Notes: generated by a model from the sequence alone, not told the origin. A DNA stretch of 64,000 bases from Stenotrophomonas nitritireducens (GCF_001431425.1 NZ_LDJG01000005.1:124001-188000), one strand, 5' to 3'; positions 36,607 through 45,679 are shown, counted from the first letter of the stretch. Program-made: numbers and translations.

Positions 36607-39159
36607 TCAGAAGCGGTAGTCGATGCGGGCGTAGTAGTAACCGCCCAGGGCGCTGATCGAATCCAGTGAGTCATACATCCACTGGTAGGTTGCCTTGTTG
36701 CTGGCGCTCATCGCCGCCTCCGGCAGCTTGCTGGTGCGCTTGTCGAAGACGTTGTCCACGCCGGCAGTCACACTGAATCCGTTGCCGAAATCGTAGCTGC
36801 CGGACAACGAGGTGATCAGCTTCGGATCGATCGTGTACTTGTAGTTGTTGGCCAGGCGCTTGATCGGGCCGTAATGGGTGAAATTCATTCCGAGATTCCA
36901 ACCACTGCGCGCCCAGTTGATGCCGGCCACCTGCGTGTAGCGCGGCGAACGGTAGCGCAGGTTGTACTCGCTGGCCTCGGTGAGCAGTTGCACGTTGGGC
37001 AGGCTGGACAGGATTGGCGACACCTGTTCACGGCGCGTAATGTCGGTCTGGACCGCATTGATGGCGTAGTTCCACGTCCACATTCCGTAATCGGTGGGGA
37101 TGCCGCCATCGGCGGTGAATTCGACGCCGCGGGTGCGGGTATCGCCCACGCTGCGCAGGTAGCTGACGAACAGGCCCTTGTCCGGACTGACCGAATAGCC
37201 TGCACCGGCAAGCAGCGCGTCGATGGTGGCGACCTGCTGCGCGTTGAGCACGTTGCCGCTGTAGTCGACCACCCGCGCCGGATTGGTTGGGTCATAGCCT
37301 ACATAGTTGGACATGCCCAGCTGGTCGCGGATGTCAATCTGGTAGGCGTCGATCGCCAGATGCACGTTGTCGACCGGCGCGAACGTAAGGCCGACGCTGT
37401 AGTTGGTGGATTTCTCCGGCTTGAGTGGCGTGGATCCCAGCGACATGGCGAGCGGCGAACTGGCGCGGGCATTGATCCAGCGTTGCGTGGCCGTATCCGA
37501 AGTCAGCTGAAAGTTCTGCGCCGCAAGCGATGGCGCGTGGAAGCCATTGCTGACGGTGGCGCGAATCGCGACGGCGTCGGTGAAGTCGAAGCGCGTGCTC
37601 AGGCGGCCGGTGGATACGCTGCCGAAATCGGAGTGGTCCTCGTAGCGCCCGGCAAAGTCAAGGTACCAGCGCTTGGTGACATTGGCCGAGGCGCCGGCAT
37701 AACCTGCCCAGCCATGGCGCGTTCCATGCGATGCATCGGCAGGCAGATAACCGGTGTAGGCGGTAATGCCCTGGCCGTACCACGAGGCCCGTTCACCAGC
37801 GCCGCGAGTGTACGCCTCGCTCTGGTATTCCAGCCCGGCACTGAAGTCCACGGGCGAGACGAACGCCTCGGTCTCGAAACCATGGCGAAGGTCCAGGTTC
37901 ACCACGGTCTGCGTGTAATCGAGCTTGCCCGAATACACATCGGTGGCGCCGCCCGGATAGTCGAGTGAATAGTTGGCCGAGTTATGGGTATAGACCTTGT
38001 AGTCGTCGCGGCTGCGCGTGGCGCTCAGGTCCCAATCCCAGGTGCCCACCGCTCCCTTCAGGCCAAGCACGCCGGTGTAGTCCTGCTCCTTGCCGACCGC
38101 ATCGGGGGTGAACCCATCGGGGTATACGTTCTTGAATAGACCGAGATTGCTGCTCCAAGCGGTATACGGTGTGCGCGTGTTCTGGCGTGAACTGATACGG
38201 CGGTCGCTGAATGTGGCGAACGAATACAGCGTCAGCGCTTCGCCCAGGCCGTACTCAAGGTTGTACGCGGCGGACTTCAAGGTGTACTGCGGGATGCTGT
38301 AGGCATAGTCCCTGACCTCATGTCCCGCTTCGGCCGGATTGGCAACGGTGCCCGTGCAGAGGCTGTTGTAGGTGCACAGCTTGGTCAACTCTCCGTTGGC
38401 GCCTATCGCCGGATACACCCGGTAGCTGTCGCGGAAGGGTCGTACCCGTGTCGCTTCATGCTGATCGGTGTAGTTCAGCGAGAGGTTGACGAAACCCGTG
38501 CTGCCGAGTGGCAGACCCAGATTGGCGCCGTACTTGGCGCGGGTGCCGTTGCCGGCGAAGCTGCTGCCTCCCTCGACCGAGAGCTCGCCTCCACTGGCCG
38601 CGGACTTGAGGATGATGTTGACCACGCCGGCGATGGCATCGGAGCCATAAATCGCCGCCGCGCCATCGCGCAACACCTCGATGTGATCTACCGCGGCCAT
38701 GGGGATCAGTGACAGATCGGTATAGTTGTGGCCGGGGAAGCTGGTGTCGCTGGTGTAGGCGCTGACATTGCGGCGCTTGCCATTGACCAGCACCAGCGTG
38801 TAGCCAGGCGAGAGGTTGCGCAGCATGGCGCCGCGCACCTGGTAATCCAGACCGCCGCCGTAGGTCTGCAGGCTCAGCGAGGGCAGCTTGGTCAGCAGCG
38901 CTTGCAACAGGTCGCCCTTGCCGGTCGCGGCCAACTCCTCGGCACTGACCAGATCGATGGGCGTGGAACTGTTCTCGACCGTGCGCGTGCTGTTGCGCGA
39001 TCCGGTAACGAGAATGGTATCCAGCTTCTTGGCCTGCGGGTCGTTCGCGGATCCGGCGCCATCGTGTTGCTGTGCGACGGCGGCCGGCACCGTCATTGCC
39101 AGGGCGTACCCCAGGGAAACAGCCAAGGCGTTGCGTACGAAACGGGCGTTGCGATTCAT
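36607..39159 (-). CDS. TonB-dependent outer-membrane receptor
   Basis: This 850-residue protein has a signal peptide (about residues 1-29, ending AAVAQ) and a plug domain from about residue 40 (LDTILVTGSRNSTRTVENSSTPIDLVSAEEL ... VDHIEVLRDGAAAIYGSDAIAGVVNII). The rest is a 22-stranded barrel ending in an aromatic residue (YYYARIDYRF). It lacks an N-terminal signalling (STN/FecA-type) domain, so it should not talk to a FecR. It is downstream of an ECF sigma gene and immediately upstream of the exported flavoprotein. Substrate unknown; carbohydrate or amine are both possible. Confidence 0.93.
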   Translation of the reverse strand: MNRNARFVRNALAVSLGYALAMTVPAAVAQQHDGAGSANDPQAKKLDTILVTGSRNSTRTVENSSTPIDLVSAEELAATGKGDLLQALLTKLPSLSLQTYGGGLDYQVRGAMLRNLSPGYTLVLVNGKRRNVSAYTSDTSFPGHNYTDLSLIPMAAVDHIEVLRDGAAAIYGSDAIAGVVNIILKSAASGGELSVEGGSSFAGNGTRAKYGANLGLPLGSTGFVNLSLNYTDQHEATRVRPFRDSYRVYPAIGANGELTKLCTYNSLCTGTVANPAEAGHEVRDYAYSIPQYTLKSAAYNLEYGLGEALTLYSFATFSDRRISSRQNTRTPYTAWSSNLGLFKNVYPDGFTPDAVGKEQDYTGVLGLKGAVGTWDWDLSATRSRDDYKVYTHNSANYSLDYPGGATDVYSGKLDYTQTVVNLDLRHGFETEAFVSPVDFSAGLEYQSEAYTRGAGERASWYGQGITAYTGYLPADASHGTRHGWAGYAGASANVTKRWYLDFAGRYEDHSDFGSVSTGRLSTRFDFTDAVAIRATVSNGFHAPSLAAQNFQLTSDTATQRWINARASSPLAMSLGSTPLKPEKSTNYSVGLTFAPVDNVHLAIDAYQIDIRDQLGMSNYVGYDPTNPARVVDYSGNVLNAQQVATIDALLAGAGYSVSPDKGLFVSYLRSVGDTRTRGVEFTADGGIPTDYGMWTWNYAINAVQTDITRREQVSPILSSLPNVQLLTEASEYNLRYRSPRYTQVAGINWARSGWNLGMNFTHYGPIKRLANNYKYTIDPKLITSLSGSYDFGNGFSVTAGVDNVFDKRTSKLPEAAMSASNKATYQWMYDSLDSISALGGYYYARIDYRF

Positions 39160-39217
39160 GGGCTTGCTCCTGTGCCAGGGAAGGCGGTGGTCGGGAGATC
39201 GGTCGATGCGGCTTCGG

Positions 39218-40036
39218 CTATCCGGCATGACGAGGGAAGGAGGGGGAGTGCTGCATCACGTGCATGGCATCGCCGCATTCTTCCAAGAACGGCGCCATGC
39301 CTTTGCCGAAGGCGGAAGCGCGCGCGGCGCTCCTGGGCGAACGGCCCGCCCTCGCTCCCCGCAGCGGGACGGGGCACTTTCGCGGCACCGGAGGGAACAT
39401 CCGCACGGATTGCGGGAATTCGTCGGCGCGCGCTGTCGCGGCGCATGCCGGCGGCCGGTTGGCCTGGGCCATCGTTTCCATCAGCAGGGACGACGCCCGG
39501 GCTAGATGCTTCTCCACCGAGCTCCTGGAAATTCCCATGCGCCGAGCGACTTCGTACTGCGGCAGTTGTTCGACCCGGCACATCACGAATGCCTGTCCGC
39601 AGCGAGGAGGCAATCCATCGATCATCCATGCGAGCCGGCGCAATTCCTGGCTTGCTCCTGCGTGACGTTCAAGAGTGAGCTCGTGGTGTTCGCGCGAAAC
39701 ACCGGAATTTGTATCGATTGAAATAAAACACGAACGCCTGAAATGCTTGAACACCACCGAGCGCGCCACAGTAAACAGATAGGCGCGCCGCTCGAGAATT
39801 TGCTCTACCCGCTCCTGCGCGGCGATTAGCGCATAGGCTTCCTGCACGACGTCATCCACCTCGAGTCCCGTCGGCACCTGCGAGCGCAGCCGGCGCCGCA
39901 GCGCCGACTCATGGGGCAGGACATGACCGGCCAGCCAGTGTGTGCGTCGCGCATGCAATGGCGCTTCGATGACCGCTTCCGTGCCCTCGTGTCGGAGGCT
40001 TCCGATGCCTGCTCGCGCGATCACTCGTACCGCCAT
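39218..40036 (-). CDS. ECF-type RNA polymerase sigma factor with long C-terminal tail
   Basis: This is an extracytoplasmic-function sigma factor. Region 2 spans about residues 46-104 (LRRRLRSQVPTGLEVDDVVQEAYALIA ... RRAYLFTVARSVVFKHFRR) and region 4 about 137-188 (WMIDGLPPRCGQAFVMCRVEQLPQYEVARRMGISRSSVEKHLARA). The pattern is FecI-like. The remaining ~80 residues are a cysteine/proline/arginine-rich tail not usual in the family; they may be read-through after loss of the normal stop or a true extension. GAGGTGG lies just upstream of the ATG. No FecR-type anti-sigma gene is adjacent. The TonB-receptor gene begins 58 bp downstream. Confidence 0.85.
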   Translation of the reverse strand: MAVRVIARAGIGSLRHEGTEAVIEAPLHARRTHWLAGHVLPHESALRRRLRSQVPTGLEVDDVVQEAYALIAAQERVEQILERRAYLFTVARSVVFKHFRRSCFISIDTNSGVSREHHELTLERHAGASQELRRLAWMIDGLPPRCGQAFVMCRVEQLPQYEVARRMGISRSSVEKHLARASSLLMETMAQANRPPACAATARADEFPQSVRMFPPVPRKCPVPLRGARAGRSPRSAARASAFGKGMAPFLEECGDAMHVMQHSPSFPRHAG

Positions 40037-40205
40037 TGTCGCCACCTCGTGTTCATTGAGAAGGTATGGAGCCGGTGGTGCCGGCCAGCCAGAACGGCTG
40101 CTTTCACTGCTAGACAACGATCCTCGGCGGAACGGAATCCACAACTTCCGATACACCTTTTTCATTCTTGCCGCGCGCTTCGGCTCCCTGCACGGCCATG
40201 CCTGC

Positions 40206-41204
40206 TTAGCTGACTTGACCGGGCTGTTCCTGAAGAAGTCGTTGCACTTCCTCCAGCGTTGGCATGGCGGCAAACGCACCTTTCCGGGTGACGGCCAGCG
40301 CGCCAACCGCCGCGCCGAAGCGCAAGGTGGCGACGATTGCGTCATGGTCCCGGCAGAACGCATCGAACGCGCCCCCCGTCCCGCCGCGTTCGGCCAGGCC
40401 ATGGAGCACGCCGCCCACGAAGGCATCGCCGGCCGCCGTGGTATCGACCGGCAACACCCGGAAACCGGGCACTTCGCCATGGGCGTTGCGGGTATGCCAG
40501 TGCAATGGCGCGGCGCCATCAGTGACGATGACCCAGCGCGCCCGCGCAGCCAGCAGGCGGTGCAACACCTGTGCGCGGCCATCACTTCCGAACGGCCTGG
40601 CAAGGTAGTCCAGTTCCTCGCGCGAGAGCTTGACGAGATCGGCCTGCTCCAGCGCCTGCCACAGCCATGGCGTCGGGTCGACCTGCGCCGGCCACAGCAT
40701 CGGGCGCAGATTGAGATCGAGGCTGACCACCGCACCGGCGGCGCGCGCGCGATCCATGCCAGCGAACGTCGTTTCGGCGATGCTCGGCTCAGTCAGGCTG
40801 TTGGAACAGACATGGAAGCAGCCAGTGCCATCGAAACAGGCAGGCTGGAAGTGTTCGGCCCGGAACAGCAGATCGGCTGCAGGCGGGCGGTAGAAACTGA
40901 AACTGCGTTCGCCCGCGCCGTCCAGCGCGACGAACGCCAACGCGGTCTTGGCCGCACTGGTGCGAACGATGCAGTCGGTGTTGACGCCGGACTCGGCCAG
41001 GCTGTCGGCGAGAAAGTCACCGAACATGTCGCAGCCCAACATGCCCGCGAAGTGGCTGCGCGCGCCCAGCCTGGCTGCGGCCACCGCGACATTGGCCGGT
41101 GCGCCGCCAGCGTATTGCAGGAAAGCGCGCGGCGCCTGCGGCGAAGCCGGTGGCTGCGCCAATAGATCGATCAAAATTTCGCCGAAACAAACAATCTTGC
41201 CCAT
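40206..41204 (-). CDS. PfkB-family sugar kinase (fructokinase-type)
   Basis: This 332-residue ribokinase-family kinase has the substrate-binding GG motif (QYAGGAPANVAVAAARLG, residues 30-47) and the catalytic base D260 in DTTAAGDAFVGG, where DTxGAGD is usual; the G-to-A change is tolerated in several fructokinases. Sequence pattern, length and the FFFR-like SFSFYRPPAAD segment indicate fructokinase. It would phosphorylate the sugar imported by the FucP-type symporter. It lies downstream of the LacI regulator on the same strand. Confidence 0.88.
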   Translation of the reverse strand: MGKIVCFGEILIDLLAQPPASPQAPRAFLQYAGGAPANVAVAAARLGARSHFAGMLGCDMFGDFLADSLAESGVNTDCIVRTSAAKTALAFVALDGAGERSFSFYRPPAADLLFRAEHFQPACFDGTGCFHVCSNSLTEPSIAETTFAGMDRARAAGAVVSLDLNLRPMLWPAQVDPTPWLWQALEQADLVKLSREELDYLARPFGSDGRAQVLHRLLAARARWVIVTDGAAPLHWHTRNAHGEVPGFRVLPVDTTAAGDAFVGGVLHGLAERGGTGGAFDAFCRDHDAIVATLRFGAAVGALAVTRKGAFAAMPTLEEVQRLLQEQPGQVS

Positions 41205-41336
41205 CAGGTGTCAGCCTCCCCGGCCCATTTCGAGGCCAGCAGCGCTGCCACTCGCGACGGGCACCACGAGACTGGCTGGAGCATGGACAGGATGGGAATG
41301 GACATGGAATCGGCTCGGATGCGATTGGAAGAAGAA

Positions 41337-42392
41337 TCAGCCCTGACGCGCCGCGCTGCTCTCGCGGATGCGCAGTTGCACCGCCGCGACAGTACGCAGC
41401 GGTGGCGCATCGGGATTGGCCAGTCGCTGCAGCAGCAATGCGGCCGCTTGGCGCCCGCGCTCGCGCGGGTCGGCGGTCAACGTGGTCAACGGCGGCACCG
41501 CCACCGAGGCCTCGGAGATGTCGTCGAAGCCGGTAACGGCAAAATCGCCGCCCGGGCGGACGCCACGGGAGGTCAGACCCAGCATCAGCCCCAGCGCGAC
41601 GGTGTCGTTGTAGCAGACCGCGGCACTGGGACGCTCGCCATCGGCAAACAGTTCACCGGTGCGTGCTGCCGCCTCAAGGCGGTTGGGTGCCGACTCGATC
41701 ATCCAGCTCGGCTGAACCTGCAGACCGGCCTCGGCCATTGCCTGCTGGTAGCCGGTGCGGCGTTGATGGCAGGAACTGGAAGCGGCATGACCGCCGAAGA
41801 AGGCAATCTGACGATGGCCACGCTCAAGCAGGTGGCGGGTGGCGAGATAAGCACCCTGCTGGTTATCCAACGTCAGGAAATCCCACTCGGCACCGGGCAG
41901 TTCGCGGTTGAACAGCAGCACGTTGGCGTGGGCGCCCAGCACCTGGTGCAGCTGCGCGGCGTCGCTGCCTTCGGCCGGCGACAGGATGAAACCGGTGGGC
42001 GTGTGCTCCATCAGCGTGGTCAATACCGCCTGCTGGCGCCTGGGCGATTCACCGGTGCTGCCCAGCAGCGTCACATATCCCTTGCCTCCCAATGCCTCGT
42101 CCACGCCAGCGGCGAATTCGGCGAAGAACGGGTTGGACAGGTCATTGATGACCAGCGCGATCGACGAGGAGGTACGCCGGCGCAGGTTGGCGGCTGTTCG
42201 GTTGTACACATAACGCTGTCGGCGCAGTTCGGCCTCGACCTTTGCACGTGTATCCACGTTGACCAGCGGGCTGCCGCGCAATACCAACGACACGGTCGCC
42301 CGCGACACCCCCACCGCCCGTGCAATGTCCGTCACCGTTACTGCCCGCTTGCCGGCCTTGCACGCATCCTTTCCATCTGGCGCTTCGTTCAT
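41337..42392 (-). CDS. LacI-family transcriptional regulator
   Basis: This 351-residue regulator has an N-terminal HTH (VTVTDIARAVGVSRATVSLVLRG, residues 18-40) and hinge (YNRTAANLRRRTSSSIALVINDLSNPFFAEF), followed by a periplasmic-binding-like effector domain. The ATG at 42392 has GGAGG 7 nt upstream and is preferred over upstream in-frame ATGs. Two LacI-type operators lie about 180-230 bp upstream, so autoregulation is likely. It presumably represses the downstream kinase and sugar-uptake genes and is released by a sugar or sugar phosphate. Confidence 0.93.
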   Translation of the reverse strand: MNEAPDGKDACKAGKRAVTVTDIARAVGVSRATVSLVLRGSPLVNVDTRAKVEAELRRQRYVYNRTAANLRRRTSSSIALVINDLSNPFFAEFAAGVDEALGGKGYVTLLGSTGESPRRQQAVLTTLMEHTPTGFILSPAEGSDAAQLHQVLGAHANVLLFNRELPGAEWDFLTLDNQQGAYLATRHLLERGHRQIAFFGGHAASSSCHQRRTGYQQAMAEAGLQVQPSWMIESAPNRLEAAARTGELFADGERPSAAVCYNDTVALGLMLGLTSRGVRPGGDFAVTGFDDISEASVAVPPLTTLTADPRERGRQAAALLLQRLANPDAPPLRTVAAVQLRIRESSAARQG

Positions 42393-42575
42393 GCCCGAGC
42401 CTCCGCTGCGCGCAACCGGCAATAGGCGAGACGCCATGACCCACTCCCGCCGTGGCAACAGGCCGATACCTCTCCTTGCGTGTAGCGCAGCATGTTCCGG
42501 TGGTGATGGGTCGAATGAATCACTACAAGCTCTCCCGATGCTCGGCGATGTAATAGGCACGATTCCATTTACTGA

Positions 42576-42591
42576 TTTGCATCGTTACAAA
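42576..42591. promoter_or_regulatory. LacI-type operator O1
   Basis: TTTGCATCGTTACAAA fits the pseudo-palindrome TTTGNANCGNTNCAAA with the central CG typical of LacI-family operators. It lies about 185 bp upstream of the lacI start codon and forms a pair with the site at 42608-42623. Confidence 0.75.
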
Positions 42592-42607
42592 TGAAAGAAG
42601 AATTGAA

Positions 42608-42623
42608 TTTGTAACGATCCAAA
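42608..42623. promoter_or_regulatory. LacI-type operator O2
   Basis: TTTGTAACGATCCAAA fits the same TTTGNANCGNTNCAAA pattern. Its centre is 32 bp (about three helical turns) from O1, and the 12-bp segment ATTTGTAACGAT (42607-42618) is an exact inverted copy of ATCGTTACAAAT at 42581-42592. The pair brackets a likely lacI promoter. Confidence 0.75.
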
Positions 42624-42755
42624 TAAACCACTTATCCAAGCATCATGCATTCTGCAGTGCATCATCAACGATGCCGCTGGCAGGTTTGGCGATGCGCGAT
42701 CCCGTGAACCAAGGGTATGGACAGCTCCGGCTCCGGCCCTGCTGTCCATGGCAGC

Positions 42756-43376
42756 TCAGGTCAGCGGCGTCATCACGCCCTTCCGGTAGGCCGGACGCTG
42801 CTGCAGGCGCGCATACCAACCCGCCAGATGCGGCAGCTCCGGGCGCTGGATAGGCATCTCGAACCAGGCATAGGCGAACGCACCCAGCGGAATGTCGCCC
42901 ATCGCGAACGCCTCGCCGGACAGCCACGGCTGCCGCGCCAGTTCGGCATCGGCCAGCGCCAGCAGTTCGCTGCAACGCACCAGCGACGCGTCGATGCGCG
43001 CGGCGTCGCGGTCGGCCGGCGCGGTACGCACCACGCCCCAGAACAGGTCGCGGAAGGCGACGGCGAAGCTGGATATGGTCCAGTCCATCCACTTCTCGCT
43101 CTGCGCGCGCCGCGCCGGATCTTCCGGGTACAGCGTGCCCAGCGCATAGCGCGCAGACAGGTAACGGACGATCGCGTTGGACTCCCATACCGGCAGGCCG
43201 TGATCCTCGATCACCGGCACCAGTCCATTGGGATTCATCTCCCGGTATTCCGGCGTCTGCGTGCCGCCGAACGCGCCGCCCACCTCGATCGACTCGTAAG
43301 GCAGGCCGATTTCCTCGGCGCACCACAGCACCTTGCGCACGTTGCTCGAATTGTGGCGCCCCCAGATCTTCAGCAT
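42756..43376 (-). CDS. glutathione S-transferase
   Basis: This 206-residue protein has a thioredoxin-fold N-terminal domain (MLKIWGRHNSSNVRKVLWCAEEIGLPYE). It has the glutathione-binding NGLVPVIED segment with the conserved cis-proline, and the WESNAIVRYLSARY block. A helical C-terminal domain from about residue 85 contains the DIPLGAFAYAWF helix. It is a beta/theta-like cytosolic GST; the catalytic Ser/Cys is probably in SSNVRKV. The ATG at 43376 is the first that gives the domain start. Confidence 0.92.
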   Translation of the reverse strand: MLKIWGRHNSSNVRKVLWCAEEIGLPYESIEVGGAFGGTQTPEYREMNPNGLVPVIEDHGLPVWESNAIVRYLSARYALGTLYPEDPARRAQSEKWMDWTISSFAVAFRDLFWGVVRTAPADRDAARIDASLVRCSELLALADAELARQPWLSGEAFAMGDIPLGAFAYAWFEMPIQRPELPHLAGWYARLQQRPAYRKGVMTPLT

Positions 43377-43488
43377 GCCCGCTCCCGTCGTGATCGATGC
43401 GAGGCCTGCACGATACGCCAGCTTCCGTCGGATGCCGGCAGACGCGGGAACGCGGCGCCGGTGCATCGCCGTCGCGGTGCATGCATCA

Positions 43489-44265
43489 TCATGCGGCGCC
43501 CAGCTTCCCGGCCTTGGCCGCGGCCTTCTTCGGCAGCGCGCGCACATAGGACGACTTGCCGTCCTTCTTCAGCTCGAACAGGCCGATCGCCGCGAGCAGG
43601 TCGCTGAGTTTTCCGTAGCCGTAATTGCGCGGATCGAACGACGCCTGGTTGCCGATCTGGCTGCCGACCGGCCCCAGGTGCGACCAGCCGTCCTCGCCCT
43701 CCGACGCCGCGACCGCCCGGCGCAGCATCTTCACCAGCCGCGTGTCGCCACGCAGCTCGGCGCCGCTCTTGCGTGGCCGCGCCTCGTCCCCCGCATCCGG
43801 GCCCACTTCGGGCGCGCTGGCGTGCGACTGGCCCAGCGCTTCCAGATAGGTGAACTTCGAACAGGCGTTGACGAAGGGATCGGGCGTCTTCTTCTCACCG
43901 AAGCCATAGACCTTCACCCCGTCGGTCAGCAGGCGCATCACCAGCGGGGTGAAATCGGCATCGCTGGAGACGATGGCGAAGCCATCCAGGTTGCGCGCAT
44001 AGAGCAGGTCCATCGCGTCGATCACCATCGCCATGTCCGAGGCGTTCTTGCCCTTGGAATAGGCGAACTGCTGGATCGGCCGGATCGCATACTCGTGCAG
44101 CACCGATTCCCAGCCTTTCAAACGCGGGCTCTTCCAGTTGCCGTAGGCGCGGCGCACGTTGGCTACGCCGAAGCGCGCCACCTCGGCCAGCACCTCGTCG
44201 ATCTTCGCCGCCGGCGCGTTGTCGGCGTCGATCAGCAGGGCGATGCGCTTCTCGGGATCGGACAT
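43489..44265 (-). CDS. NYN ribonuclease-like domain with OST-HTH/LOTUS domain
   Basis: The N-terminal NYN (PIN-like) domain covers about residues 7-140. Conserved acidic residues are visible as D13/D15/N16 (LLIDADNAPA), D77 and D83 (SDMAMVIDAMD), and D102/D104 (IVSSDADF), consistent with a metal-dependent nuclease. The C-terminal 90 residues (RLVKMLRRAVAAS ... HLGPVGSQIGNQASFDPRNYGYGKLSDLLAAIGLFELKK) match an OST-HTH/LOTUS RNA-binding domain. A lysine/alanine-rich end follows. In eukaryotes LOTUS domains bind RNA or RNA helicases; the bacterial substrate is unknown. It diverges from ndh. Confidence 0.88.
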   Translation of the reverse strand: MSDPEKRIALLIDADNAPAAKIDEVLAEVARFGVANVRRAYGNWKSPRLKGWESVLHEYAIRPIQQFAYSKGKNASDMAMVIDAMDLLYARNLDGFAIVSSDADFTPLVMRLLTDGVKVYGFGEKKTPDPFVNACSKFTYLEALGQSHASAPEVGPDAGDEARPRKSGAELRGDTRLVKMLRRAVAASEGEDGWSHLGPVGSQIGNQASFDPRNYGYGKLSDLLAAIGLFELKKDGKSSYVRALPKKAAAKAGKLGAA

Positions 44266-44386
44266 GTCGTTCTCTCCATGGCACTCGGCTGGGTTCCAGT
44301 ATCGATCATCGACATGACCGTGCGCACCCCGTGCGAAGATGACGGCCGGTTGTCACGCCTTCCACCGGCCCCCACCGGAGTACCGC

Positions 44387-45679
44387 ATGCCCCACGACCG
44401 CCCTCCCCGCCTGCTGATCGTCGGCGGTGGCTTCGCCGGCCTCTGGGCCACCCGCGCCCTCGCCGGGACGAAGCTGCGCATCACCCTGATCGACCGCCGC
44501 AACCATCACCTGTTCCAGCCACTGCTGTACCAGGTCGCCACCGCCGGCCTGTCGGCGCCGGACATCGCCGCGCCGCTGCGGCACATCCTCGGCCATCAGC
44601 GCAACGTCGAGGTCCGGCTCGGCGAAGTGGAGGCCATCGACAAGCACAACCGGCAGGTGCGGCTGCGCGACGGCGGCACGCTGGACTACGACCTGCTGCT
44701 GGTGGCCAGCGGCGCCACCCACGCCTATTTCGGCAACGACCAGTGGGCGCCGCATGCGCCGGGCCTGAAGACACTGGACGACGCCCTGGCCCTGCGCCGC
44801 CGGCTGCTGCTGGCGTTCGAGAAGGCCGAAGCCGAGCCGGATCCGGCAAAGAAGGCGGCGTGGCTCAGCTTCGCCATCGTCGGCGCCGGCCCCACCGGCG
44901 TCGAACTGGCCGGCACCCTGGCCGAGATCGCCCGGCACACCCTGCGCAACGAGTTCCGCCATATCGATCCGGCCTCCGCGAAAGTGCGCCTGGTCGAAGC
45001 CGGTCCGCGGGTGCTGTCCAGCTTCCCGGAAGTGCTGTCGCTGAAGGCGCGCCGGCAACTGGAACGGCTCGGCGTGGAAGTGCATACCGGTACGCCGGTA
45101 ACCGCCATCGACGCCGAAGGCTTCCACCTGGGCGAGAACTTCATCCCCGCGCGCACCGTGGTGTGGGCCGCCGGCGTCGCCGCCTCGCCGCTGGCGCGCA
45201 CATTGGACACGCCGCTGGACCGTGCCGGCCGCGTGCAGGTGCAGCCGGACCTGACCGTGCCCGGCCATCCGGAGATCTTCGTCGCCGGCGACCTGGCCGC
45301 ACTGGTGCAGGCCGATGGCCGCCCGGTACCGGGCGTGGCGCCGGCCGCCAAACAGATGGGCAGGTACGTGGCCGGAGTAGTCCGCGCAAGGCTGCAGCAA
45401 CGCCCGCCACCGCCGCCCTTCCGCTACCGGGACCAGGGCAATCTCGCCACCATCGGGCGCATGGCCGCCATCGTGCACATGGGCCGCCTGAAACTCTCCG
45501 GCCTGCTTGCCTGGTGGTTCTGGCTGGCCGCACACGTGTTCTTCCTGATCGGCTTCCGCAACCGGCTGGTGGTGCTGCTCAACTGGGCAGTCGCGTACTG
45601 GAGCTACCAGCGCGGCGCGCGGATCATCTTCGGCGACGCCGATGGTGAGCCACGCGATGGCGGGCCGCCGCGGGAGTGA
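44387..45679 (+). CDS. ndh: NADH dehydrogenase type II (NDH-2-like FAD oxidoreductase)
   Basis: NDH-2 passes electrons from NADH to quinone without pumping protons, on the inner face of the membrane. The 430 residues have two dinucleotide-binding motifs: FAD (IVGGGFAGLWATRAL, residues about 9-23) and NADH (IVGAGPTGVELAGTL, about 164-178). The quinone-site-like block VPGVAPAAKQMGRYVA and a membrane-binding C-terminal hydrophobic helix (AWWFWLAAHVFFLIGF) are present. GGAG precedes the ATG. This is the usual short bacterial form. Confidence 0.92.
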   Translation: MPHDRPPRLLIVGGGFAGLWATRALAGTKLRITLIDRRNHHLFQPLLYQVATAGLSAPDIAAPLRHILGHQRNVEVRLGEVEAIDKHNRQVRLRDGGTLDYDLLLVASGATHAYFGNDQWAPHAPGLKTLDDALALRRRLLLAFEKAEAEPDPAKKAAWLSFAIVGAGPTGVELAGTLAEIARHTLRNEFRHIDPASAKVRLVEAGPRVLSSFPEVLSLKARRQLERLGVEVHTGTPVTAIDAEGFHLGENFIPARTVVWAAGVAASPLARTLDTPLDRAGRVQVQPDLTVPGHPEIFVAGDLAALVQADGRPVPGVAPAAKQMGRYVAGVVRARLQQRPPPPPFRYRDQGNLATIGRMAAIVHMGRLKLSGLLAWWFWLAAHVFFLIGFRNRLVVLLNWAVAYWSYQRGARIIFGDADGEPRDGGPPRE

